Assembly: GCA_001779955.1 (NCBI GenBank)
Contig: MFES01000029.1
Location: forward strand, 1-14,441
Direction: 5' to 3'
Source of the DNA: Candidatus Doudnabacteria bacterium RIFCSPHIGHO2_02_FULL_46_11
Lineage (GTDB): Bacteria; Patescibacteriota; Doudnabacteria; UBA920; 2-02-FULL-46-11
Length of the DNA: 14,441 nt
Part shown: positions 6,983 to 12,583 of the stretch, piece after piece
Layout: each line of letters opens with the position of its first letter
Position numbering within the stretch: the first letter of the stretch is position 1
The notes under the pieces: generated by a model
Databases searched by the model: none
Seen by the model: the letters and a program-made list of their open reading frames with translations, nothing else
What the model was told of the DNA's origin: nothing
Program-made: the position numbers and the translations under genes

Positions 6983-7714
6983 CTAGTACTTGGGTGGATT
7001 GTGTTTATACTCTTTAATGGCGCGTTCCCAACGTTCTATATTATCCGTGCCAAAAAATTGCCCATCATGAAAATATGCATATAGCTTATCCTCTTTGGCA
7101 AGAACTGGCCAGAGATCTTGTTCAACCATGGAAAAATCCTTACCGGCAGGATAATAATCAAATATCTCGTCATTGACCAAATAAATCCCGGGATTAATCC
7201 AGTTGGTCGGAGGATTGACTGGCTTTTCGTGAAACTGGCGTATTTTTCCGTCATTGGTCAATTCAGCCACACCCCAATTTTGAGGATCATTCTGCTGCAC
7301 AACCGAGACTGTTGCGACACCGGAATGCTCCTGATGGCGCAGAGCGAGTTTAGCTAAATTCAAATCCACCACATTATCACCATTACCAAAAAAGAATGAT
7401 TGTTCATCTTTCAAATACGGCTGGGAGAGCATAAGAGCGCCAAAACTACCGGCTGGCTTTTCCTCCACCACCAAGATAATCCGACCCTCGTCAATGCCTT
7501 TTTGCAGGCAATACAGATTTTTCCAGAGTGTAAAATGCTGAAGATGTTTGTCATTAATAATCAATATTACCTCTTCACATCCATAAGATAAAAAGTTATC
7601 GACTAAATACTCGATAACGGGTTTATTCTGTACAGGTACAAGCGGTTTAGGTATTTCGTAGGTTATGGGGCGAAGCCTAGTGCCGTCGCCACCAGCCAGT
7701 AAAACTGCTTTCAT
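6983..7714 (-). CDS. Sugar-1-phosphate nucleotidyltransferase (RmlA/GlmU-like)
   Basis: The 243-residue protein is a single-domain nucleotidyltransferase of the family that makes NDP-sugars from NTP and sugar-1-phosphate. The start MKAVLLAGGDGTRLRPIT contains the nucleotide-binding signature, followed by PKPLVPVQNKP. FFFGNGDNVVDL (107-118) holds the metal-binding Asp113. FHEKP (161-165) and NPGIYLV (174-180) are the sugar-binding motifs, and FGTDNIERWERA (221-232) corresponds to the second metal-site region. It lacks the extra C-terminal domain of GlmU or of long mannose-1-phosphate guanylyltransferases. The substrate (glucose, mannose or other) cannot be decided from sequence alone. It lies 6 bases after the NUDIX gene and 41 bases before dnaG, suggesting one operon. 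Its leader is made of CCTAA repeats and has no Shine-Dalgarno sequence. Confidence 0.9.
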   Translation of the reverse strand: MKAVLLAGGDGTRLRPITYEIPKPLVPVQNKPVIEYLVDNFLSYGCEEVILIINDKHLQHFTLWKNLYCLQKGIDEGRIILVVEEKPAGSFGALMLSQPYLKDEQSFFFGNGDNVVDLNLAKLALRHQEHSGVATVSVVQQNDPQNWGVAELTNDGKIRQFHEKPVNPPTNWINPGIYLVNDEIFDYYPAGKDFSMVEQDLWPVLAKEDKLYAYFHDGQFFGTDNIERWERAIKEYKHNPPKY

Positions 7715-7720
7715 TAGAAA

Positions 7721-8152
7721 TTAGGAATTAGGAATTATTTTTAGTGCTTTTTCCAAAATCGCTCTTTCATCCTTATAAGCCATTTGCTTTGAGGCATCAT
7801 CGATTTTCAGCCAGGCGGCGGCGCTGGTTTCGCCCGCCTGTTTTTCCGGCTCACCAGATACGTAATTCATTAAATAATATGTGACTTTCTTTTTTACCAA
7901 GACACCATCGCCCCATTTATCCTTAAAAAAATAACCGATATCGTCGATCTTTTGCACGATTTCGGCCTCTATCCCTGTTTCTTCCTGAACTTCGCGAAGG
8001 GCTGCAGCTTCGGCTTTTTCTTCTTTTTCGATTTTACCCTTAGGCAAACTCCAACCCTTTGGACGGGTTGTGTCTTCCGGCTGTATCAGCAATACTTCAA
8101 GGCCGTCATTTTTTTTAAAAACTACCCCACCGGCTGAAAATTCAAATCGCAT
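7721..8152 (-). CDS. NUDIX hydrolase
   Basis: The 143-residue protein carries a perfect NUDIX box at residues 39-61, G-x5-E-x7-REVQEETG-I, which binds the metal and pyrophosphate. The opening FSAGGVVFKKNDGLEVLLIQ and the KGWSLPKGKIE stretch resemble Ap4A hydrolases and related MutT-like enzymes that hydrolyse nucleoside diphosphates linked to another group. The exact substrate is unknown. The last residues (KIIPNS) and the stop are encoded by the ATTCCTAATTCCTAA repeat that also forms the leader of the next gene. The ATG at 8152 lacks a Shine-Dalgarno sequence and follows the tRNA-like element at 8168-8298 by 15 bases. It is the first gene of the NUDIX-nucleotidyltransferase-dnaG-rpoD group. 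Confidence 0.93.
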   Translation of the reverse strand: MRFEFSAGGVVFKKNDGLEVLLIQPEDTTRPKGWSLPKGKIEKEEKAEAAALREVQEETGIEAEIVQKIDDIGYFFKDKWGDGVLVKKKVTYYLMNYVSGEPEKQAGETSAAAWLKIDDASKQMAYKDERAILEKALKIIPNS

Positions 8153-8167
8153 AATATAAAATTTACT

Positions 8168-8298
8168 GGCGGTGGGGGTGGGAATCTCACGTCGCCCGGA
8201 ACTGCTCCGGACTCCTTGGAACCCCTCGGTTCCAATTCTTCCGCCACAGGAAACTTCCGTTTCCTGGACCTTCCCGTTCGAATCCCATCCTCTCCGCT
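8168..8298. ncRNA. Candidate four-armed, tRNA-like structured element
   Basis: The ends 8168-8183 and 8283-8298 pair over 16 positions with one mismatch as plus-strand RNA (three G·U pairs) or four mismatches as minus-strand RNA. They enclose three perfect hairpins: CCGGA/TCCGG (8196-8210), TTGGAACC/GGTTCCAA (8216-8235) and CAGGAAAC/GTTTCCTG (8247-8266). The last has a GNRA-type GGAA loop on the minus strand. The minus-strand 3' end repeats the last 17 bases of the neighbouring tRNA-Ser gene including CCA. On the plus strand CGTTCGAATCCCATCC resembles a T-loop and acceptor. A normal anticodon loop or T-stem is missing on both strands, so it is not a canonical tRNA. On the minus strand it would be the 5' leader of the NUDIX gene. 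It may be a tRNA-derived element, a leader regulator or a decayed pair of tRNA ends. Confidence 0.45.
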
Positions 8299-8304
8299 TC
8301 TACT

Positions 8305-8346
8305 ATAGAATTTTATCCTGGTCAAAAGACCATAACAAAATTCTAT
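8305..8346. repeat. AT-rich inverted repeat with inner hairpin, after tRNA-Ser
   Basis: ATAGAATTTT (8305-8314) pairs with AAAATTCTAT (8337-8346). Between them GGTC-AAAA-GACC (8320-8331) forms an inner hairpin. It directly abuts the encoded CCA end of tRNA-Ser, so it could guide 3' processing or partly terminate the tRNA transcript. It lacks a proper T tract. Confidence 0.6.
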
Positions 8347-8433
8347 GGCGGTGGGGGTGGGATTCGAACCCACGGGCCCCCGAAAGGGCGCAGCTTTCCA
8401 AGCTGCCCGATTTGACCACTCTCGCACCCCACC
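8346..8433 (-). tRNA. tRNA-Ser, anticodon GGA
   Basis: The acceptor stem GGTGGGG/CCCCACC is followed by discriminator G and an encoded CCA. The D arm has a 3-base stem (CGA/TCG), and the anticodon stem GCAGC/GCTGC carries loop TTGGAAA (anticodon GGA, reads UCC/UCU). A long variable arm (class II, GCCC...GGGGC type) and the T arm GTGGG-TTCGAAT-CCCAC complete the molecule. Length is 88 bases with CCA. All features agree with serine identity. The gene lies upstream of, and in line with, the NUDIX-dnaG-rpoD group. Confidence 0.95.
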
Positions 8434-8454
8434 TTGTTAATTAACGATCAAATA

Positions 8455-8483
8455 ATTATAGCCTTTTTAGACCTTATTTTCAA
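8455..8483 (-). promoter_or_regulatory. Promoter of tRNA-Ser
   Basis: On the minus strand TTGAAA (8483-8478), a 17-base spacer and a consensus TATAAT (8460-8455) are followed by the mature tRNA 5' end 21 bases later. It may also drive the genes downstream of the tRNA, since no other clear promoter is seen before the NUDIX gene. Confidence 0.8.
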
Positions 8484-8536
8484 GGTCCGGCTCCAGGTAT
8501 CGCTATTCGGTATGATTACAAAAGCTACATATTTAG

Positions 8537-8582
8537 AATACATATATGTCCGGTCGGACAAAGTTGTATTACCTATTTTTTG
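8537..8582. repeat. Palindromic repeat, copy 1 (degenerate), at the 3' end of the PaaX/Cas2-like gene
   Basis: Two 14-base arms (8537-8550, 8557-8570) surround a CGGTCG centre; 11 of 14 positions pair. Including the T-rich flank, 37 of 46 bases match copy 2 at 9166-9211 in the same orientation. The shared core is GTC-C/T-GGTCGGACAA. It contains the stop codon (8571-8569) and last codons of the gene. It may be a second operator site or the other boundary of an inserted unit. Confidence 0.6.
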
Positions 8583-9141
8583 TTAGGTTGAAAGCCGATC
8601 TTAGTAACCTGTCATTGCCAAAATAAACTCCTTCAAAATAAACTATATAGGGCTCCACCTGATACCTGGAGCAAAGAATGCTAATTTCCCGAATACATGG
8701 ATAAGGATATGCCCATACACTTTTTTGAACTTGTTTAAAACCTAATGATTTAATATGATAGCGAAAACTTTTCCGATTTAACTTTCTTTCCTCGGGTATA
8801 TCAAAAATTACCAAACGCCATTTGCCGTCCCATTTCTTCATTGTTTTCAGAACTAACTCCTGCATCCTGCTCTCTCGAAGATGCGAGACACCGTGCGCGG
8901 TCATACGAATCTCAACTTCAGGCCCACTTTTTCGCCTTTCAACCCAACCTCGTTTTTCCATACGGCGCAAATACTGGTTGAAATGATTGGTTGAAACAAA
9001 ATGCCTAAGAGGACCTAGAGCATAGTACAATCTCTCTTGCTCTATGTATTCCAGACTTCTGGTATAATTTTTTACTAAATCGGCCAACTTAGATAGTAAT
9101 ATATTGGGGATAGATTTTTTTACATTTTTTGTTTTTTGCAT
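8569..9141 (-). CDS. PaaX-like protein: winged helix plus Cas2-like domain
   Basis: The 190 residues have two parts. Residues about 10-90 look like a winged helix-turn-helix (repeated basic helices, then RRMEKRGWVERR and a VEIRMTAHG beta wing). Residues about 105-172 are a ferredoxin-like Cas2/PaaX C-terminal domain: WRLVIFDIPE (108-117) with the Cas2-type Asp, LGFKQVQKSVWAYPYPC (133-149), then EPYIVYFEGVYFG. Such proteins are often labelled Cas2 in candidate-phyla genomes, but there is no array, cas1 or effector here. Known PaaX proteins are transcriptional repressors, so a DNA-binding role is more likely than spacer acquisition. Its promoter contains a near-perfect palindrome (9164-9201), suggesting self-regulation; a degenerate copy covers its stop codon. 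The ATG at 9141 has a short leader without a Shine-Dalgarno sequence. It stands alone between groEL and tRNA-Ser. Confidence 0.82.
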   Translation of the reverse strand: MQKTKNVKKSIPNILLSKLADLVKNYTRSLEYIEQERLYYALGPLRHFVSTNHFNQYLRRMEKRGWVERRKSGPEVEIRMTAHGVSHLRESRMQELVLKTMKKWDGKWRLVIFDIPEERKLNRKSFRYHIKSLGFKQVQKSVWAYPYPCIREISILCSRYQVEPYIVYFEGVYFGNDRLLRSAFNLTKNR

Positions 9142-9160
9142 ATAATTTTACTTTACATTG

Positions 9161-9190
9161 ATTATAATACACCCTTGTCTGGTCGGACAA
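9161..9190 (-). promoter_or_regulatory. Promoter of the PaaX/Cas2-like gene, overlapped by a palindrome
   Basis: On the minus strand TTGTCC (9190-9185), an 18-base spacer and TATAAT (9166-9161) precede the ATG by 19 bases. Most of the spacer and both boxes lie in the inverted repeat 9164-9201, so a protein bound there would block RNA polymerase. Confidence 0.65.
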
Positions 9191-9211
9191 GGGTGTATTA
9201 TCTAGTTTTTG
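9164..9211. repeat. Palindromic repeat, copy 2: candidate operator
   Basis: Arms of 16 bases (9164-9179 and 9186-9201) are fully complementary around a 6-base centre, TGGTCG. From 9166 the sequence matches copy 1 at 8537 in the same orientation. It lies 45 bases after the groEL stop, so it might also help end the groESL message, although no T tract follows on that strand. Confidence 0.75.
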
Positions 9212-9245
9212 GCTGATGCTTGTAAGAACGCCTTAACAAAATCTA

Positions 9246-10865
9246 TTAGTAGTCCATTCCTGGCGGCATTCCCGGACCGGCGCCTTTCGGCTCTGGCTTA
9301 TCTACTATCGCGGCTTCGGTGGTAAGCAGGGTTGCCGCAATTGAAGCGGCATTCTGCAAGGCCGTTCTAGTTACCTTTACCGGGTCAATAATTCCGGCCT
9401 CAAACATATTAACTACTTTCATGGAATTGAAATCAAAACCCTTGGTATCAGCGGCGCTGTTCACCTGCTGCATAATATCAGCTACATCGTTAATTCCCCC
9501 GTTCATAGCAATCTGCCTGAACGGCGCTTCGACAGCCTTTCGCACTATTCGCACACCGGCTTTTTCTGCCTCTGAAACTTGCAAATTATCTAAAGCCCCG
9601 GCCGCCTTAAGCAGAGCCACGCCTCCGCCCGGAACAATACCCTCTTCTACGGCGGCGCGGGTGGCATTAAGGGCATCTTCAATTTTAAACTTTCTTTCCT
9701 TCATTTCGGTTTCGGTAGCCGCGCCAACTTTAATGACGGCCACGCCGCCGGCCAGCTTGGCCAGTCTTTCCTGAAGTTTTTCTTTATCAAAATCAGAGGT
9801 TGATTCTGCGAGTTCAGACTTGATTTGGTTGATTCTGGCCTCAATCTTTGAACGATCACCTTGCCCTTCAACAATAGTGGTATGCTCTTTAGTTGCCACG
9901 ATTCTGCGGGCGCGGCCAAGCTGATCCAAATTTGCGGTGTCTAGCTTTAAACCTAATTCTTCGCTAATTACCTGCGCGCCGGTCAAAACGGCAATATCCT
10001 GAAGCATTTCTTTGCGCCTGTCGCCAAAACCCGGGGCCTTAACCGCCAAAACGGTAAAAGTACCGCGAAGTTTGTTTACAACAAACGTAGCTAAAGCCTC
10101 GCCGTCAACGTCGTCAGCGATAATTACCAATTCTTTTTTCCCTGATTCGGCTATTTTTTGCAGAACCGGCAATATTTCCTGAATGCTTGAGATTTTTTTG
10201 TCAGTTATCAAAATCAGGGGGTCTTCCATGACCGCTTCCATGCGAGCGCTGTCCGTAATCATGTAAGGCGAAACGTAGCCTTTGTCAAAGCGCATACCCT
10301 TGACCACTTCTTTTTCAAGGCCAGTGCCCTGGCCTTCTTCTACGGTAATTACACCGTCCTTACCCACATCATCCATGGCCTCGGCAATTAATTTTCCGAC
10401 TTCCGGATCAAGCGAAGAGATGGTCGCGACCTGGGCGATTTCCTCGCGGGATTTAACATCGGTCTTTATTTTTTGCAAATTATCAATGATCGCGTTAACG
10501 GCCTTCTCAATGCCATGTCGGATAAACACCGGCTCATTTCCGGCTTCCACCGCTTTCAAACCCTCATGAACCAGAGCCTGGGCCAAGACCGTGGCTGTGG
10601 TTGTGCCATCGCCGGCCACATCATTGGTTTTATTGGCGACTTCCTGCACCAAAGAAGCGCCGAGGTTTTCAAATTTATCCTCAAGCTCAACTTCTTTGGC
10701 AACGGTTACGCCGTCATTGGTGGAAGTCGGCCCGCCGTAGCTTTTTTCTATCAGTACGTTTCTGCCTTTAGGACCGAGAGTTACCTTTACGACATTAGCG
10801 AGCGTATCAACGCCGCGTTTAATGGCCGCCCGCGCATCTGTATCAAATTTAATCAATTTTGCCAT
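9246..10865 (-). CDS. groEL: Chaperonin GroEL (60 kDa)
   Basis: GroEL forms the ATP-driven double-ring folding chamber of the cytosol, capped by GroES. The 539 residues match the normal length and begin MAKLIKFDTDARAAIKRGVD. The nucleotide-binding motifs VTLGPKGRNV (about 28-37) and VAGDGTTTATVLAQ (about 83-96) are intact. The apical DDVDGEALATFVVNKLRG region and the equatorial EEGIVPGGGVALL stretch are typical. The C-terminus ends in a short Gly/Met/Pro-rich tail (GAGPGMPPGMDY), comparable to the GGM tail. It follows groES by 35 bases, and the spacer is AATTACTAATTACTAATT-type repeat with no Shine-Dalgarno sequence. It is expressed from the groES promoter under the CIRCE element. Confidence 0.99.
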   Translation of the reverse strand: MAKLIKFDTDARAAIKRGVDTLANVVKVTLGPKGRNVLIEKSYGGPTSTNDGVTVAKEVELEDKFENLGASLVQEVANKTNDVAGDGTTTATVLAQALVHEGLKAVEAGNEPVFIRHGIEKAVNAIIDNLQKIKTDVKSREEIAQVATISSLDPEVGKLIAEAMDDVGKDGVITVEEGQGTGLEKEVVKGMRFDKGYVSPYMITDSARMEAVMEDPLILITDKKISSIQEILPVLQKIAESGKKELVIIADDVDGEALATFVVNKLRGTFTVLAVKAPGFGDRRKEMLQDIAVLTGAQVISEELGLKLDTANLDQLGRARRIVATKEHTTIVEGQGDRSKIEARINQIKSELAESTSDFDKEKLQERLAKLAGGVAVIKVGAATETEMKERKFKIEDALNATRAAVEEGIVPGGGVALLKAAGALDNLQVSEAEKAGVRIVRKAVEAPFRQIAMNGGINDVADIMQQVNSAADTKGFDFNSMKVVNMFEAGIIDPVKVTRTALQNAASIAATLLTTEAAIVDKPEPKGAGPGMPPGMDY

Positions 10866-10896
10866 GTTAGAAATTAGTAATTAGTAATTAGTAATT
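10866..10896 (-). repeat. TAATTAC tandem repeat between groES and groEL
   Basis: Three to four copies of the 7-base unit AATTACT, ending in AATTTCTAAC, fill the space before the groEL ATG on the minus strand. No purine-rich ribosome binding site is present. Confidence 0.75.
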
Positions 10897-10900
10897 GCGA

Positions 10901-11173
10901 TTATTCGATAACCGCGAGAACATCATCGTGGTTAAGGAAACGGTAGTCCTGATCATCCATTTTAATTTCTTCACCGCTGTATTTTCCGAAAAGAACTTTA
11001 TTACCAACTGCTAAGCCAAGCTTTTGAACATCCTCGCCAGCGCCGATAGCGACAACTTCGCCTTGTTCTTTGCGCTCTTTTTCAGCCGTATCAGGCAAAA
11101 TAATACCGCCTTTAATTTCTTCTTGCTTGAGAGGCTTAACCAGTACGCGGCTTCCCAATGGTTTTATCTGCAT
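10901..11173 (-). CDS. groES: Co-chaperonin GroES (10 kDa)
   Basis: GroES is the heptameric lid of the GroEL chamber. The 90 residues begin MQIKPLGSRVLVKPLKQEE. The mobile loop region EEIKGGIILPDTAEKE (18-33), which contacts GroEL through its hydrophobic GIILP segment, is complete. The GEVVAIGAG and VGNKVLFGKYSGEEIKMDD segments and the closing FLNHDDVLAVIE are standard. It is the first gene of the operon, with a leader of about 70 bases containing the CIRCE operator and a perfect palindrome AATTCTAGAATT (11182-11193). No clear Shine-Dalgarno sequence precedes the ATG. Confidence 0.98.
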   Translation of the reverse strand: MQIKPLGSRVLVKPLKQEEIKGGIILPDTAEKERKEQGEVVAIGAGEDVQKLGLAVGNKVLFGKYSGEEIKMDDQDYRFLNHDDVLAVIE

Positions 11174-11214
11174 ATCTTTTGAATTCTAGAATTAATTATA
11201 GAATTACTTTTATT

Positions 11215-11241
11215 TTAGCAGTCTCTTTTGTTGAGTGCTAA
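11215..11241 (-). promoter_or_regulatory. CIRCE element (HrcA operator) of groESL
   Basis: On the minus strand TTAGCACTC, a 9-base spacer and GACTGCTAA match the CIRCE consensus TTAGCACTC-N9-GAGTGCTAA except for one base in the second arm. It lies just after the predicted transcription start. Control by the heat-shock repressor HrcA is established for such sites; hrcA itself is not in the window. Confidence 0.92.
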
Positions 11242-11252
11242 ATTCATTAAAA

Positions 11253-11281
11253 ATTGTAGTACGGGCCAAAGGTAATGTCAA
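11253..11281 (-). promoter_or_regulatory. Promoter of the groESL operon
   Basis: On the minus strand TTGACA (11281-11276), a 17-base spacer and TACAAT (11258-11253) form a strong housekeeping promoter. The CIRCE element begins 11 bases after the -10 box. The combination explains heat-inducible expression by repressor release. Confidence 0.88.
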
Positions 11282-11316
11282 GACTTCAAACAGTTCAACT
11301 CAACTTGGGTCGGGTA

Positions 11317-11341
11317 CGCGGTGAAAGACCCGCGGGCCCGC
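11317..11341 (-). other. GC-rich palindromes downstream of the acyl carrier protein gene
   Basis: CGCGG/CCGCG (11317-11321 with 11330-11334) and the overlapping palindrome GCGGGCCCGC (11332-11341) lie 30-60 bases after the stop codon. They could form an end-of-transcript structure, but there is no T tract. They mark the left edge of the second GC-rich island. Confidence 0.35.
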
Positions 11342-11372
11342 AAGAAGCGCCCATGCTTCCCCCTGCTTTTGG

Positions 11373-11630
11373 CTACTCGCCCAGATCCACGCCCTTGTCG
11401 CGGAGATACTGGACTGCGTCGCCGACGGTCACAAGTTTCTCGGCATCCTCATCGGGGATCTCGAGGTCGAACGTATCCTCGAAGATCAAAACCAATTGGA
11501 CCATGTCGAGCGAGTCGGCTCCGAGATCCTCGCCCAGTTTGGCCTCAAACGTGACCCTCCCCGGATCGACGCCCAGCTCACTGGCGATGGTATGGCGCAC
11601 CAGCTCGGGAACAACCTGTTCCTGCGGCAT
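11373..11630 (-). CDS. acpP: Acyl carrier protein, GC-rich and isolated
   Basis: Acyl carrier protein carries acyl chains on a phosphopantetheine arm. The 85 residues have the four-helix layout: VPELVRHTIASELGVDPG, the attachment motif LGADSLDMVQL with the modified serine at residue 40, the acidic FEDTFDLEIPDEDAEKL helix and VGDAVQYLRDKG. The ATG at 11630 follows GAGGTGG closely; a GTG at 11642 in the same frame lies inside that ribosome site and is less likely. The gene is much richer in G+C than groES or mutM beside it and has its own promoter. No other fatty-acid genes are in the window. In reduced bacteria ACP may serve lipoate or lipid scavenging; its role here is unknown. Foreign origin or assembly chimerism should both be kept in mind. 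Confidence 0.93.
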   Translation of the reverse strand: MPQEQVVPELVRHTIASELGVDPGRVTFEAKLGEDLGADSLDMVQLVLIFEDTFDLEIPDEDAEKLVTVGDAVQYLRDKGVDLGE

Positions 11631-11685
11631 TTGCCACCTCACGGTAATGTGGATGTTTGCCGAAGATTCGGCCAGACAGAAGTAT

Positions 11686-11714
11686 ATTTTACCCTGCTAG
11701 AGATGCCCCGTCAA
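11686..11714 (-). promoter_or_regulatory. Promoter of the acyl carrier protein gene
   Basis: On the minus strand TTGACG (11714-11709), a 17-base spacer and TAAAAT (11691-11686) give a good promoter. The TGA in the -35 box is the stop codon of the preceding nucleotidyltransferase gene. The leader of about 49 bases holds a hairpin, GCCGA/TCGGC (11659-11672), and an AGGTGG ribosome site. Confidence 0.75.
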
Positions 11715-12583
11715 CCTAAATTCTCAAACCGCGCCATAAAGGATCGGCCTTTGGAGCCGGGGTGAAAAGAGAGTTCATTATCCGAAACCAAAACTGTTTC
11801 GCCAGTCTTTATCCTTTTCCTTTGCAAACCGCGCGCCAATCGCTCCCAAAAATTTCCGCCTAGAATATCTATTAAAAATTCCAAAGCGGGCTGCAAAATG
11901 CGGCTCGGCTTGACCGTATAAACGGAACGGGAAACTTCACACGGCGGAAAAACTAAAAAATTGCCGAGCCAAATTTGTTTCTTTAAAAAATCATCAAGAA
12001 CCGCCGGATTAAACAGGCACAAAAGCGAGGCATACTCCACGGCTGAATAAGTTGTACGGTCATTTTCCAAGATGCAATCCTCCGCGACATAATGATTCAA
12101 GCAAATTCGATTTGATATATTCTCTCCGTGCCGCCTGACCCCCAAAGCTTGAGTCACAGCCGACAAAAAAAGCCTGGCCAGCCAAATTCTGTTTTTCCGG
12201 ACAATCACCAAAAAATCAATATCGCTTTGTTCATTCGAATACATTCCCGCCAAAGAGCCCGAAACGGCAATACCGCGGACAAAGGGAACATAGCGTAAAA
12301 TTTTTACAACTCTCGCCGTTTTGAATATCCGAGCAAAATAGATGGGATACGCTCTGTATCTTTTTTCAAATAATTCCTGCCGGCCATAAAGCGCAAAAAA
12401 TCCATTCTCCTCGACCACCACCTTTTCGCCAATCAGATCTTCCAGGTCGTTAAAAATTTCATCAAGCCTTGGCCTCTTGGCCCAACCATCGCTTAATAAA
12501 AAACGCTGCAGCTCCAATAAGGTTAAGGGATGATTATGCAGGTCAAAATATTTTAAGGTTTTTATTATTGAGTTTTTGCTCAT
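11711..12583 (-). CDS. Polymerase-beta-superfamily nucleotidyltransferase domain protein
   Basis: This 290-residue protein has an N-terminal helical, winged-helix-like part (IIKTLKYFDLHNHPLTLLEL and onward, with acidic DEIFNDLEDLIGEKVVVEE). A nucleotidyltransferase core follows: GIAVSGSLAGMYSNEQSDID (104-123) gives the GS motif and the DxD metal ligands Asp121 and Asp123. The C-terminal 150 residues are not recognised and contain basic stretches. Such proteins may transfer a nucleotide to a protein, RNA or small molecule; the substrate is unknown. The ATG at 12583 overlaps the mutM stop in an ATGA arrangement, so translation is coupled; the longer in-frame start at 12652 would sit deep inside mutM and is rejected. 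Its stop lies in the -35 box of the acyl carrier protein promoter. Confidence 0.8.
   Translation of the reverse strand: MSKNSIIKTLKYFDLHNHPLTLLELQRFLLSDGWAKRPRLDEIFNDLEDLIGEKVVVEENGFFALYGRQELFEKRYRAYPIYFARIFKTARVVKILRYVPFVRGIAVSGSLAGMYSNEQSDIDFLVIVRKNRIWLARLFLSAVTQALGVRRHGENISNRICLNHYVAEDCILENDRTTYSAVEYASLLCLFNPAVLDDFLKKQIWLGNFLVFPPCEVSRSVYTVKPSRILQPALEFLIDILGGNFWERLARGLQRKRIKTGETVLVSDNELSFHPGSKGRSFMARFENLG

Noticed and set aside
8168..8298. Second canonical tRNA gene
   Set aside because: Neither strand gives a proper T-stem, a 7-base anticodon loop or a normal D arm; only the ends look tRNA-like.
8122..8427. Minus-strand open frame across tRNA-Ser and the structured element
   Set aside because: It overlaps a certain tRNA gene and the element, and its translation has no protein-like features.
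8569..9141. CRISPR-Cas locus suggested by the Cas2-like domain
   Set aside because: No repeat-spacer array, cas1 or effector gene is present; the winged helix and promoter palindrome point to a PaaX-like regulator.
9164..9201. Terminator of groEL
   Set aside because: The hairpin is strong but no T tract follows on the minus strand, and its position across the -35/-10 boxes of the next gene is better explained as an operator. A secondary role is not excluded.
11182..11193. AATTCTAGAATT palindrome in the groES leader as an operator
   Set aside because: It is short and AT-rich, with no second copy; the adjacent CIRCE element already explains the regulation.
11275..11700. Plus-strand 141-codon frame over the acyl carrier protein gene
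   Set aside because: It is a serine/arginine-rich shadow of a clearly recognised gene on the other strand.
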